Shown here in pieces: positions 9,710 to 18,822 of a stretch of DNA of 64,000 nucleotides; position 1 is the first letter of the stretch; each line of letters starts with the position of its first letter. A model generated the notes under the pieces. The model worked only from the letters and a program-made list of their open reading frames with translations, was not told the DNA's origin and ran no database searches. The position numbers were made by a program, and so were the translations under genes. Origin of the DNA: Stanieria cyanosphaera PCC 7437 (GTDB taxonomy: Bacteria; Cyanobacteriota; Cyanobacteriia; Cyanobacteriales; Xenococcaceae); contig NC_019748.1 of NCBI RefSeq assembly GCF_000317575.1, positions 1-64,000 on the forward strand, written 5' to 3'.

Positions 9710-10417
9710 ATGTCCTTATTTATGGTTGCTACTTCTAATCTTTATCAAACAGCAGCCCAAGACACCAATAACCTCAAGCGTGTTTGGCAAAATATTAATG
9801 CCGATAGTTGTCCCCTAACTTACAATTTCCATTTGCACACAGTTTGTTCCGATGGACAGTTAGAACCATCCGCTTTAATGGAACAAGCTGTTAAATTTGG
9901 ACTTAAAGGTTTGGCCATAACTGATCATCATTCAATTCGTGGTTATCAGTTAGCAACTGAGTGGTTAAACCAACTCAAACAACAATCTTCTCAAACAAAT
10001 TTACCTCAAATCTGGACAGGAGTAGAAATTACAGCCAATTTACAAGGAGTAGAAGTACACATTCTTGGTTATGGTTTTGCCCCTCAACATTTAGCCATTC
10101 AACCCTATCTTCAAGGCACAAAACCTCAAGGAAGCAAAGCTCAAGTAGATCTCGTTATCCGCACAATCCATCAAGCTGGTGGTTTGGCAATTTTAGCCCA
10201 TCCTGCTCGTTATCGTCGTTCTGCCCAAGAATTAATTCCTGTAGCTGCTCATTTTAATATTGATGGAGTTGAAGCTTATTATGCTTATAATAATCCCACT
10301 CCTTGGCGACCAAGTCCAGTACAAACTGAACAGGTAAAACAATTAGCTGCTCAGTATAATTTATTAACTACCTGCGGAACTGATACTCACGGCTTAGATT
10401 TACGCAGAAGACTCTAA
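9710..10417 (+). CDS. PHP-domain metal-dependent phosphoesterase
   Basis: A 235-residue PHP-domain protein, predicted to hydrolyse a phosphoester with a di- or trinuclear metal centre. The motifs in order are HLHTVCSDG (motif I), GLAITDHHS (motif II), a GVEIT segment, ILAHPARYRR (motif III) and GTDTHG near the C-terminus. These match the YciV/TrpH-like branch, of which RNase AM is a characterised member; the true substrate here is not evident. Two possible starts exist (ATG at 9710 and ATG at 9722); neither changes the domain. Confidence 0.88.
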   Translation: MSLFMVATSNLYQTAAQDTNNLKRVWQNINADSCPLTYNFHLHTVCSDGQLEPSALMEQAVKFGLKGLAITDHHSIRGYQLATEWLNQLKQQSSQTNLPQIWTGVEITANLQGVEVHILGYGFAPQHLAIQPYLQGTKPQGSKAQVDLVIRTIHQAGGLAILAHPARYRRSAQELIPVAAHFNIDGVEAYYAYNNPTPWRPSPVQTEQVKQLAAQYNLLTTCGTDTHGLDLRRRL

Positions 10418-10423
10418 CGAAAA

Positions 10424-10469
10424 AAGCCACTCAATTTTTTTCAATTTTAATTTTTAATTAAGTGGCTTG
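10424..10469 (+). terminator. Probable intrinsic terminator
   Basis: An inverted repeat AAGCCACT / AGTGGCTT with flanking T-rich tracts on both sides lies just after the PHP gene stop. It faces the convergent small gene at 10510-10623, so it could end transcription in both directions. Confidence 0.6.
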
Positions 10470-10509
10470 ATATTTTCTGCAACAGAGGAATAATGAAGCA
10501 TAATTTTAA

Positions 10510-10623
10510 TTAAAATCGACCGCTTTCGATAGTCATTAGTAAAATGACACCCATGCTCATCAAAGCTAAAACTACAGCAAAAGCAATTGATTGTCCAAGA
10601 TGATTTTTATATGAAGTTCTCAT
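10510..10623 (-). CDS. 37-aa single-pass membrane protein
   Basis: A short gene that gene callers would miss. On the minus strand an ATG preceded by a GAGG ribosome site opens a 37-residue frame. It starts MRTSYKNHLGQ, has one clear membrane segment (IAFAVVLALMSMGVILLM, residues ~13-30) and ends TIESGRF. A charged N-terminus, one helix and a short polar tail resemble the small subunits of cyanobacterial photosynthetic, NDH or oxidase complexes. I do not recognise the exact family. It stands alone, followed in its own direction by the bidirectional hairpin at 10424-10469. The stretch 10624-10948 upstream is very AT-rich and I see no other gene in it. Confidence 0.65.
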   Translation of the reverse strand: MRTSYKNHLGQSIAFAVVLALMSMGVILLMTIESGRF

Positions 10624-10948
10624 TTTTGGCTACCTCGATTAATTTAATTTGTTAATGATGATTAAAACTGAAATTGGAAATAAACAGGATGTAAACAAGA
10701 GGGGATCAAGTTATTTTTAGATAATTGGCTTTTAAAAAAATCTAAAATCTACTTGTAAATAGTAATGTTATCTAAATAATTAGAAAATTATCTAATAAAA
10801 GATATTTTTGTTAATCAAAATTAATTTAACTTAATTAATTTGGTCGTTTGAGTATTAATACTTGAAAATATATAACTATTTATGGTTATGGTTTGTAGCG
10901 ATTCCCCATGACCATGACCAAGTTATTTGTAAATATTTATAAATTAAA

Positions 10949-11656
10949 TTAATTTGTTAAACCATGTTGTAGAGCAAAACGCACTAATTCAGTACGACTA
11001 TTAGTTCCAGTCTTACTAAATAAACGACTAACATATTTTTCTACGTTTCGGACGCTAGTTTCTAGTTCGCGGGCAATTTCTTTATTCATTAAACCTTGAG
11101 CGACTAAATCTAAGACACTTTGTTCTCTGGGAGTCAGTTCAATATCAATTGGAGAAGGTGTCGGGACAAGACGAGAACTCGAACCCAATTTTTCATCTAA
11201 TTTTCCTTCAATTTCTTCTAATTTACGAGCAATAACTTCTAAATTAGAATTACCATTATTAGCATCAGCAGCAACCTGTCGTCTAATTAATAAATTTCTG
11301 ACAATTGCTTCTAATTCTTCAGGATCAAAAGGTTTAGCTAAATAAGCATCACAACCAGCTTCATAGCCTTGAATGCGATCGCTAGTCATTCCTCTAGCAG
11401 TTAAAAAAACTACAGGAATTGGACGATAACGAGGATCTTCTCTTAACTGTTGTAAAAACTGATAGCCATTAACTTGAGGCATCATAATATCAGAAATAAC
11501 GAGATCTGGGATATCAGCCTCTAATAATTGCCAAGCTTCTTTAGCATTACTGGCTACCCTGACTTTCCATTCTTCGTTATCTTCAAGATAAGCTTGGACT
11601 GATTCTCTAACCCCAGGTTCATCATCTACTAGTAAAATTTTTTGTAAATTAGACAT
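10949..11656 (-). CDS. ycf29: NarL/LuxR-family response regulator, Ycf29-like
   Basis: A receiver (ILLVDDEPG, phospho-acceptor in LVISDIMMPQVNGYQ, KPFDPEEL) joined through a ~50-residue charged linker to a LuxR-type helix-turn-helix (LTPREQSVLDLVAQGLMNKE, then a VEKYVSRLFSK recognition helix). The receiver stretch MTSDRIQGYEAGCDAYL is the one I associate with the Ycf29 regulators conserved in cyanobacteria and red-algal plastids. I place the start at the ATG opening MSNLQKILLVDD (position 11656); an upstream ATG would add 16 hydrophobic residues that do not belong to the family. All receiver residues needed for phosphorylation are present. No partner kinase is adjacent. Confidence 0.85.
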   Translation of the reverse strand: MSNLQKILLVDDEPGVRESVQAYLEDNEEWKVRVASNAKEAWQLLEADIPDLVISDIMMPQVNGYQFLQQLREDPRYRPIPVVFLTARGMTSDRIQGYEAGCDAYLAKPFDPEELEAIVRNLLIRRQVAADANNGNSNLEVIARKLEEIEGKLDEKLGSSSRLVPTPSPIDIELTPREQSVLDLVAQGLMNKEIARELETSVRNVEKYVSRLFSKTGTNSRTELVRFALQHGLTN

Positions 11657-11788
11657 AAAAATTATTTGCCTTGTAATAGGAATAAGAAAAAGGAGTATTG
11701 TCATGAAAAAATCATTTATCTTTTGAATATATCATTCTCAGAAATACTCCCCAATATTTTCAGTCTTACTGAAACGTCGAAAAAATTC

Positions 11789-12895
11789 CTATCCTAATCC
11801 TTCTACGATTGGATGAAAGTAAAAAGCTAGTCCTAAAACAGCGTAAGTTGCTAGTAGCAATCCTCCTTCTAACCAGTTAGACTTACCATCGGAACTGATT
11901 GAGTTAGCAATTAAAACAGCCACAGTTACAGCAACTAATTCAAAGGGATTAAAATCAAGATCCATCGGTTGACCAATCAACCATCCTGTAATCACCAAAA
12001 CTGGGGCCACAAATAAAGCAATTTGCAGACTAGAACCGACAGCTACAGAAACAGATAAATCCATTTTGTTTTTCATCGCTACAGTTACGGCAGTAGCGTG
12101 TTCTGCTGCATTACCAATAATTGGTAAGACAATTACCCCTGTAAACAGTGCCGTCAAACCTAATGCGGAAGTAGCCTCTTCTAAAGATTCTACTAATAGT
12201 TCTGATTCTACAGCGACAGTCAGAGTAATCACTAATAAAATTCCAATCCATAACCAAAGATTTGGTTTGTGAGAAGATTCTGCTTCGGTAGAATCGCTTT
12301 CGATCTCTAAGTCAGCTACACCAACATCATAGAGATAGGCGTGAGTTTTCATGGAAAAGATTAGAGTTAAAATATAAACCAAAATCAAAACGATCGCAAC
12401 AGCCACAGAAAGATGTTGAAGAGTGGCTTCACCAATTCCCGCAGAAGTATACTCAACTGCGGTAGGTAATAAAATAGCGATTACTGCCAAATTCATTGAA
12501 GATGCATTGAGACGTGCAGCAGTCGGTTGAAATTCCTGTTCTTTATAACGCAAACCTCCCAACAACATGGCAAAACCCATAACCAACAGCAAATTACTAA
12601 TAATTGAACCAGTAATTGTTGCTTTGACTACATTAACTAATCCTTCTTTAAGGGCAATAAAAGCCAGAATTAATTCAGTAGCATTGCCAAAAGTTGCATT
12701 AAGTAGTCCTCCTAAATTAGGTCCAACTACAACAGCGATTTCTTCTGTTGCTGTACCCATATAAGCAGCCAGAGGAATTATTGCCAACCCTGCTGTAATA
12801 AAGACAATAGTGGCATCCCAGTGCAGAAAATGACCAGCTAGAGAGACGGGTACAAACAGCAATAAAACTAAAAAAATAGTGTTTTTGTTGAGCAT
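11789..12895 (-). CDS. Calcium/proton antiporter (CAX family)
   Basis: A 368-residue polytopic membrane protein with the two inverted CAX repeats. The first half carries GNATELILAFIALKEG and the second GNAAEHATAVTVAMKN, the acidic helices that bind Ca2+. Between the halves lies an acidic cytosolic loop (IESDSTEAESS). About 11 hydrophobic segments are visible, the family norm. The expected role is export of Ca2+ from the cytoplasm in exchange for protons, and salt or alkali tolerance in cyanobacteria. It is a single gene transcribed away from comEC. Confidence 0.93.
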   Translation of the reverse strand: MLNKNTIFLVLLLFVPVSLAGHFLHWDATIVFITAGLAIIPLAAYMGTATEEIAVVVGPNLGGLLNATFGNATELILAFIALKEGLVNVVKATITGSIISNLLLVMGFAMLLGGLRYKEQEFQPTAARLNASSMNLAVIAILLPTAVEYTSAGIGEATLQHLSVAVAIVLILVYILTLIFSMKTHAYLYDVGVADLEIESDSTEAESSHKPNLWLWIGILLVITLTVAVESELLVESLEEATSALGLTALFTGVIVLPIIGNAAEHATAVTVAMKNKMDLSVSVAVGSSLQIALFVAPVLVITGWLIGQPMDLDFNPFELVAVTVAVLIANSISSDGKSNWLEGGLLLATYAVLGLAFYFHPIVEGLG

Positions 12896-13416
12896 TTAGA
12901 AGTTCCATGTCTTTTACCTATTCGTAACTGTAATAGCACGTTTAGGTAATATTTTGCTCTCTTGCCCTGGTTGTAATTATTTAATAATACTTAGTTATAC
13001 ATTCGATGGAAAAAAATCTGAAAATTTAACTGATTGCGTACAATGATTAAGATCAAGTCTGTTAACCTGTCTATAGTTATTCGCTTCTAATCTAAAATAC
13101 TTAAATGTTTGCTACGAATAGCTGAGGAGGCAAGAACGAGACTCGGCGACGCGGAAATTGTGTGTAGCATTCTTTTTACTTTTGTACAGACGTTTCCTGT
13201 TCCCGAAGGGTGCGAAGCAACGTCTCTACTTTTTATCTTCTACTTTCCCTATCAATAACATAATTATTCAACAGGACATGATCTAAAACAGTCGCGCACG
13301 CGCAGCGCCTCGCTGGGAGCGAAATCGCTTTTCTTCTAATCTAAAGGAAATCTTAAATAGATTGCTTTAATTTTTTTTGTGCTTTACTGGGATGGTTTAT
13401 TTGAATTTTTAGAAAA
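12896..13416. other. Intergenic region with GC-rich palindromes
   Basis: No gene seen. This is the divergent promoter region of the antiporter and comEC. A GC-richer patch at about 13185-13320 holds small inverted repeats, including AGACGTT / AACGTCT around CCCGAAGGG near 13190-13230, and a run of GCGC-type repeats near 13290-13320. They resemble the short palindromic elements seen elsewhere in the window. Confidence 0.5.
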
Positions 13417-15693
13417 ATGAATCGTCACAGTTGGACAATTTTTTGTTTAGCTTATCTAGTAGGTTTACTATCTACAAGTTGGTTGACTTTTTCTAATCCA
13501 GAGGTAGCGGGAGAAAGTTTATTTAAAGTTGGAATTGGATTAGGTGGATTGACTTTAATATCTGCTTGGATTGTTTACCGTTGTACTTCTATTCGTTTGA
13601 GAAAAAGTTTTTGGTTAGAGGTTTTTATTATTGCTATTGTAGCTGTAATTTATTTTCAAGTTAGAGTGCCTCAACCGAGTGTTAATGATATTAGTAATCA
13701 ACTTCATAAAAATAAGAGTCAGATAGTAATTGTTTCAGGAAAAGTTTTAACTGAACCAAGATTAACCAGCGATGAAAAAGCTAAGTTATGGTTAAAAACA
13801 ACTGAAATAGAAATAGAGAAAAATAGTAAGCAAGAAGTTACTGGTAAGTTATATGTAACTTTACCTTTGTTACAAGCAACTAGTCTTTATCCTGGCAAAA
13901 ATATCAAAATTCAAGGTGTTTTATACAAACCTCAATCTCCTAAAAATCCTGGTGCATTTGATTTTAAAAAATATCTTAATTATCAAGGTTCTTTTGCTGG
14001 TTTAAAAGGCTGGAAGATAATTGAAGAAAAAAATCAAAGTGAATCAATTTGGGGTTGGTGGAAAATTAGAAGAAGAATAGTTCGTTCTCAAGTTCGTGGT
14101 TTAGGAAGTCCAGTAGGACAGTTGGTTAGCTCAATTACGTTGGGTAGAAAAGCAGTAGATTTACCTGAAGAGTTGGGTAATAATTTTATTCAAGTTGGAT
14201 TAGCTCATATTTTGGCTGCTTCTGGATTTCATGTCGCTTTATTGTTGGGATTAGTTTTAAGAATAACTCATCATCTTTCAGGGCGATCGCAGTTAATGAT
14301 AGGATTAATTTTTTTATTTATTTATATTTGTTTAACTGGATTGCAACCTTCAGTAATTCGAGCAACTTTAATGGGAACTTTTGTTTTAGTTGCTTTGGCA
14401 AATAATAGTCAAGTTAAACCTTTAGGTTCTTTATTATTAGCAGCAATAATAATTTTATTATTTAATCCTCTTTGGATTTGGGATTTAGGATTTCAACTTA
14501 GTTTTTTAGCAACTTTTGGTTTAATTGTTACTGCACCACAACTTTCTCGTTATCTAAATTGGTTACCACCAACTCTGGCTACAGCGATCGCGATTCCTTT
14601 GGCTGCCTCAATTTGGACTTTACCTTTATTAAGTTATGTATTTAATACAGTGGCAGTTTATAGTCTAATTATAAATATTTTAACTACTCCTTTTGTGACA
14701 TTAATTAGTTTAGGAGGAATGATTAGTGCAGGGATCGGTTTATTTCTTCCTTGGCTTGGTAGTTTGCTTTCTAAAATAATTTATTATCCTACTATTTTTT
14801 TAATTGAATTTACTAATTTTTTTGTGAACTTACCAGGTATTACAATTGCTATTGGCAAAATTCCTTTAATTGTTTTAATTGCAATTTATACAATATTGAT
14901 TTTACTTTGGCTTAACAAACGGTGGCAAAATAATTGGTATTTAGGATTAATCATAGTTGTAATTTTACTAGTATTTCCTATTAGCTATCGTCAATTAAAT
15001 TTAGTTAAAGCTACGGTTTTATCAGCTAACCAAGAACAAATTATTGTAATTCAAGACCGAGGTAAGATAATTTTAGTTAATAGTGGCGAACATAAAACTA
15101 TAAAATATACAGTTTTACCTTTTTTAACTACTCAAGGAATTAATCAGATTGATTATGCGATCGCTATGAATAGTTTCTCTGATCATAATGGTTGGACTGA
15201 GATTAATAACAAATTAACCATTCATAATTTTCTTAGCAACGAAAAAAATTCATTAGAAACTTTTAAAAAAACGACTAAATTAATTTCTTCTCCAGAAAAT
15301 ATTACAACTAAAAATTTTCGGATTAAACTTCTAAACAACCAACCCATTCTATTAGAGTTGAAAACTAAACAGCAGACTTGGCTAGTAATTAATCCAACTA
15401 AAACTGAAGATAATATAGCTATAATTAAATATTTACAAGAAAATAATCTCGCTCATAATCAAATAATAATTATTTGTTCTGGTAAGAAAATTGAACTTGA
15501 GTGCTTAAAAGAGTTAAAACCCCAAATTGCGATTATAACGACCAATGAAGTAGAAGAATCTACTAGACAACAATTAAACTCTCAACACACTCAACTTTAT
15601 ATTACTGGTCAAGATGGCGCAATTAGTTGGCAACCTCAATCAGGGTTTCAGACAACTTTAATAACTGAAACAGAAAAAAATACTTTTCTTTAG
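13417..15693 (+). CDS. comEC: ComEC/Rec2 DNA-uptake channel protein
   Basis: A 758-residue inner-membrane protein for translocating single-stranded DNA during natural transformation. It opens with two or three membrane helices and the soluble DUF4131-type region (IVSGKVLTEPRL to YLNYQGSFAGLKGW). The Competence-domain core follows, with the conserved LAHILAASGFHVALL and LQPSVIRATLMG segments. The C-terminal part is metallo-beta-lactamase-like but degenerate: no HxHxDH motif is visible (SFSDHNGW stands in its place). Length is usual for cyanobacterial ComEC, which often has a weakened nuclease-like domain. It reads as an intact single gene just upstream of tRNA-Ser. Confidence 0.93.
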   Translation: MNRHSWTIFCLAYLVGLLSTSWLTFSNPEVAGESLFKVGIGLGGLTLISAWIVYRCTSIRLRKSFWLEVFIIAIVAVIYFQVRVPQPSVNDISNQLHKNKSQIVIVSGKVLTEPRLTSDEKAKLWLKTTEIEIEKNSKQEVTGKLYVTLPLLQATSLYPGKNIKIQGVLYKPQSPKNPGAFDFKKYLNYQGSFAGLKGWKIIEEKNQSESIWGWWKIRRRIVRSQVRGLGSPVGQLVSSITLGRKAVDLPEELGNNFIQVGLAHILAASGFHVALLLGLVLRITHHLSGRSQLMIGLIFLFIYICLTGLQPSVIRATLMGTFVLVALANNSQVKPLGSLLLAAIIILLFNPLWIWDLGFQLSFLATFGLIVTAPQLSRYLNWLPPTLATAIAIPLAASIWTLPLLSYVFNTVAVYSLIINILTTPFVTLISLGGMISAGIGLFLPWLGSLLSKIIYYPTIFLIEFTNFFVNLPGITIAIGKIPLIVLIAIYTILILLWLNKRWQNNWYLGLIIVVILLVFPISYRQLNLVKATVLSANQEQIIVIQDRGKIILVNSGEHKTIKYTVLPFLTTQGINQIDYAIAMNSFSDHNGWTEINNKLTIHNFLSNEKNSLETFKKTTKLISSPENITTKNFRIKLLNNQPILLELKTKQQTWLVINPTKTEDNIAIIKYLQENNLAHNQIIIICSGKKIELECLKELKPQIAIITTNEVEESTRQQLNSQHTQLYITGQDGAISWQPQSGFQTTLITETEKNTFL

Positions 15694-15749
15694 AAGACTA
15701 GTCAATTGTCAACAAATCTCTGTAAAATAACGAAGTATGCCAATTTTAT

Positions 15750-15837
15750 GGAGAGATGGCAGAGTGGTTGAATGCGGCGGTCTCGAAAACCGCTTCGGGG
15801 TTACTCCTCGACGTGGGTTCAAATCCCACTCTCTCCG
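15750..15837 (+). tRNA. tRNA-Ser (anticodon CGA)
   Basis: An 88-nt class II tRNA. The acceptor stem is GGAGAGA / TCTCTCC with discriminator G. The anticodon arm GCGGT-CTCGAAA-ACCGC gives anticodon CGA. A long variable arm and the T-arm loop GGTTCAAATCC follow. CCA is not encoded. It sits directly upstream of a run of gene remnants, a common setting for integrated elements. Confidence 0.97.
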
Positions 15838-15922
15838 CTTCTAATCTAGCTTTCAAGCCCTTTGTGTCTATTTAAATAATTCGATTAGTTGTACTATTTT
15901 TATAGGGATTTTTAGCTCAAAT

Positions 15923-16195
15923 TTAGATCATTAATAGACAACGATTGTGACCGTCTATGAGTAAGTTATGCTCTTTCCAAACAACCAAAGCATCGCGACA
16001 ACCCTGTTCTCTCAGATTAGCTTCTAGTTGAGCTTTCTCTTCTCGAGACAGTGGCAGAATTAGAACTTTAAATTCTGGATCGATAGCAATTGATAAGCGA
16101 GGGGATGAACATGACAGTAATTGTATGCGATCGCGTATATACTCAATCTGTCGTTCTTTTTCTTGAATATTTCGCTGGTAATCATTGTTTTGATT
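15923..16195 (-). pseudogene. Truncated ParB-like (ParB/Srx fold) gene remnant
   Basis: On the minus strand the frame reads IDPEFKVLILPLSREE, then QLEANLREQGCRDALVVW and LIDGHNR, then stops. This is the N-terminal ParB-like nuclease or specificity domain found in mobile-element proteins, which normally continues after DGHNRY. Both ends are missing: the frame ends five residues after HNR, and upstream it runs without any ATG into the oppositely oriented dnaX fragment. Confidence 0.7.
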
Positions 16196-16585
16196 GATGC
16201 AGCGAGTAATAACGGTGTCGATAAAATTCGCAACCTAATCGCCCAATCGAAGTTAGTATCAGTTAGTGGACACTATCGAGTATTCATTCTCGATGAAATT
16301 CAAATGCTCAGTCGCGTCGGACAAAATGCTTTTCTCAAAACTCTAGAAGAACCAAATCCTAACGTTCTGTTTATCCTAGCAACCACAGAACCCCACAAAC
16401 TTCTAGATACTATTATCAGCCGTTATCTGCACTTACGATTCAATCGATTGAGTGTTGTAAAGCTAACCACAAGGTTAACCAGTATTGCTGCGGAAGAAAA
16501 CATTCAAATTACAGAAATGGTTTGGTTTGATGAATGGGAATTGGTTCGCAAAGATATTGCCAGGGGTGAATTTAAAGTGTTTTAG
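16187..16585 (+). pseudogene. dnaX (DNA polymerase III gamma/tau) internal fragment
   Basis: The frame gives IDAASNNGVDKIRNLI, VFILDEIQMLSRVGQNAFLK, TLEEPNPNVLFILATTEPH and IISRYLHLRF. This is the central AAA+ part of the clamp-loader gamma/tau subunit, including Walker B and the sensor region. The Walker A and zinc-binding segments expected upstream are absent, and homology ends near SIAAEENIQI. The tail EMVWFDEWELVRKDIARG is unrelated as far as I can tell. The ~22 residues before IDAASNN are antisense to the ParB-like remnant. It cannot be a working clamp loader. The last GEFKVF residues before the stop are unexplained. Confidence 0.85.
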
Positions 16586-16750
16586 TTCTTGAAAAATCCT
16601 AAATCTTAATCCATAGGGACGAAAAATTCATTTATTCTCGCTATGGATTCGATAAATTAAAGCACCAATTAAAATAGAGATGGTGATGTTCAATTAGTTA
16701 ATGCTACTTTGACTAGCCTAAATTAAGGTTTTCACTCTCTGAGAATAAGA

Positions 16751-17077
16751 ATGGCTCAAATATCTGTTATTTCAGAACATATTGAAATTACCCCTGGAGT
16801 ATGTGGAGGTAAGCCTCGCATTGCAGGGCATCGAATTAGAGTGCAAGATATTGTTATCTGGCATGAAATGATGGGACTTTCTCCTGATGAAATTATTTAT
16901 CACTATCCCAGTATTACCTTGGCAGATGTCTATGCTGCTTTGGCTTACTACTACGACCATTTAGAAGAAATCAGACAAAACATTCAAGAAAGCGAGGAAT
17001 TTGCTCAAGAGTTAGCCAAAAAAACTCCTTCCCTACTCCAACAAAAATTAAGGGAACGAAATGTCACAAAGGATTAA
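16751..17077 (+). CDS. DUF433 antitoxin of a VapBC-like pair
   Basis: A 108-residue DUF433 protein. The core GVCGGKPRIAGHRIRVQDIV and the following LSPDEIIYHYPSITLADVYAAL form the homeodomain-like fold typical of this antitoxin family. A basic C-terminal tail (LLQQKLRERN) probably contacts the toxin. The gene overlaps the start of the PIN-like partner by 17 bp, the usual translationally coupled arrangement. It should repress its own operon and neutralise the toxin. Confidence 0.85.
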   Translation: MAQISVISEHIEITPGVCGGKPRIAGHRIRVQDIVIWHEMMGLSPDEIIYHYPSITLADVYAALAYYYDHLEEIRQNIQESEEFAQELAKKTPSLLQQKLRERNVTKD

Positions 17078-17396
17078 GTTCCACCTGGATGAAAATGTGA
17101 GTAATGCCATTGCATTGGGGTTAAGGCGACGGAGAATTGATGTCACGACAACGAACGAGGTGGGTTTAATGGGTGCATCGGACGAAGAACAACTCGAATT
17201 TGCTTTGAGGAAAGGTAGAGTTATTTTTACTCAGGATGATGATTTTCTGCGACTGCATCATGCAGGAATTACTCACGCAGGGATTGCTTATTGTCGTCAA
17301 AGAAGTCGCTCCATTGGTGAAATTATTAATACTTTGACTTTAATTTGGGAATGGGTAGAATCAGAGGAAATAAAAAACAAAGTAGAGTTTATTTAA
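17061..17396 (+). CDS. DUF5615 PIN-like toxin
   Basis: A 111-residue protein of the DUF5615 (Mut7-C/PIN-like) group. The N-terminal FHLDENVSNAIALGLRRR carries the first acidic residues. VIFTQDDDFLRLHHAG and GIAYCRQRSRSIGEII complete the PIN-like active-site pattern of clustered aspartates. The predicted role is an RNA-cleaving toxin controlled by the upstream DUF433 partner. The pair appears intact although it lies among pseudogenes. Confidence 0.82.
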   Translation: MSQRIKFHLDENVSNAIALGLRRRRIDVTTTNEVGLMGASDEEQLEFALRKGRVIFTQDDDFLRLHHAGITHAGIAYCRQRSRSIGEIINTLTLIWEWVESEEIKNKVEFI

Positions 17397-17683
17397 TTAA
17401 GACAAGAACAGACTCGCGCTCGATGCGATCGCTGTTAATAAGAAATTGAGAACATAATGATTTGAAGGTTTTGTTTTTGCTTAGAGAGCCGTAAGGCTCT
17501 GTGATGAGCGATTTAACTTAAAACGATCGCCATGAAAGCTATCCTCAATATTCAAACCTTCAAAGAACATACTGCTCTAGCCAGTCGTACTATCAATTCT
17601 AAAAATAATCTTCGATCCCAAATGACAGGTTGATTGAGGGTGGTAGTCAATCAACAAGGTTTAGCTAACAAATTATAACTTAT

Positions 17684-17705
17684 AGAACCCATTTGGGTTC
17701 TTTTT
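17684..17705 (+). terminator. Probable intrinsic terminator
   Basis: A perfect short inverted repeat AGAACCCA / TGGGTTCT is followed by five T. It lies about 290 bp after the toxin gene. The gap 17397-17683 holds only a 33-codon frame (ATG at about 17532, start MKAILNIQTFKEH) that I do not recognise and would not call a gene. Confidence 0.5.
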
Positions 17706-17970
17706 AAGCGTTAGCTAATCTTTTGAGCATCAGTCTGACAAAACAAAGGTTAATCTTGGTGGTAGCATTCTCAAGAGTTCTCTCAACAGCGCAATTATAC
17801 AAGCGGAGGTTTCCTCCGCGTATCCGACATTCTGTCGCCCTTCGGGAAGCGCGCTCAAAATTCTTGACTAAACTTTTGCATCTTTCCATCCAGGAATTGG
17901 TTCTTTCTATGACCCACCTAGCTTTTACTGGGACAAAGCCTGTTTTTCCTTCCTTTTCCTTTTGAGCTTT
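17704..17970 (-). pseudogene. IS5-type transposase C-terminal remnant with palindrome insertion
   Basis: Minus-strand frame: VPVKARWVIERTNSWMERC, then KSLVKNFER, then after an interruption TLENATTKINLCFVRLML and KRLANA-stop. This matches the C-terminus of IS5-family DDE transposases (RWVVERTFAW..., MIRLMLRRLA). Roughly 24 residues between FER and TLEN are foreign; they are encoded by a GC-rich double palindrome at about 17805-17860 that keeps the frame open. Upstream (about 17975) the frame meets a stop and the rest of the transposase is missing. No inverted terminal repeats were identified. Confidence 0.75.
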
Positions 17971-18157
17971 CGCCTAAACCGTCGAAAGTTTAAACTTAAT
18001 CTTGTTCATTATCTGAAGATAAATTTTTTTCAGCTTTTCCATCAGTTTTTCAGGGTTTTTACCAGAAGAGCGGACTTTACTATAAAATGAATCCTATTTT
18101 TCCTCCCAAAAAATCTAATGAGGAGGACGTGGTAAATCTACGCCCTTATTTCTCAAT

Positions 18158-18673
18158 TTAATTTCTACTCAACCACTTTTGTCCATTTAAACGTTGCAAC
18201 GTATACAACACCATTAAATCTAGAGTAATCTTCCGCTCGTCAATCATAAAAGATTCCAGGGTACTAGGTTTGCCTCCACTCGTAGCATAAGAAAAAGCTT
18301 TTGGTCCCGAAATATCTTCATCAAGAAAATAAATTTTAAATTGCCGTTGTCCATTTTGCCAGTTACCACTGACTTGCCAACATTGCTCATTGGCAGTTGC
18401 TATAGGTAAGCTTTGCTTGCTAAGGTTTAACTCTACATCATCAATCCCTTGTGCCGTTAAAGCTTGTTTGAGAGTAGGGTTAAAATGTTGTTCAATAAAC
18501 TCAGTAAAAGGTTTATCTTCAACTGCGGGTGGTTTTTCTTTTTTAGGTTTTGCAGCCCCTGCTCCAGCAGCAGGTTTTTCTGATTTGAGTTTTGCTTCTT
18601 GAGAAGCAGGTGAAGGTTTTTGTTCTTCTGCTGAAGGTTGAGATGCCTCTGGTTGATTAGTTTCCTCTGCCAT
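18158..18673 (-). CDS. DUF2996 family protein
   Basis: A cyanobacteria- and plastid-type conserved protein of unknown function. After an ATG that opens MAEETNQPEASQ, about 60 residues are low-complexity (E, K, P, A). The conserved ~120-residue domain follows (FTEFIEQHFNPTLKQAL, CWQVSGNWQNGQRQFKIYF, MIDERKITLDLMVLYTLQRL). I start it at 18673 rather than at the upstream ATG because the extra residues (MVKFILGAIALMIRL) are unlike the family and an AAGG ribosome site precedes this ATG. Confidence 0.85.
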   Translation of the reverse strand: MAEETNQPEASQPSAEEQKPSPASQEAKLKSEKPAAGAGAAKPKKEKPPAVEDKPFTEFIEQHFNPTLKQALTAQGIDDVELNLSKQSLPIATANEQCWQVSGNWQNGQRQFKIYFLDEDISGPKAFSYATSGGKPSTLESFMIDERKITLDLMVLYTLQRLNGQKWLSRN

Positions 18674-18822
18674 ATTTCTTAACCTTATCATAAGCGCGAT
18701 CGCACCAAGTATAAATTTGACCAATGATTACAGTAGTCTCTGTTGTTTAATCAGAGGCTGATCAACTCCGCAACCTAATGGTTTAATATGTGATGCGGAT
18801 CGCTAAGTACTAGGTTATTTTA

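Noticed and set aside
15838-18157. A duplicated tRNA-Ser 3' end as attachment site downstream of the remnants
   Set aside because: Reading through to 18157 I found no second copy of the T-arm/acceptor sequence, so an att site is not supported.
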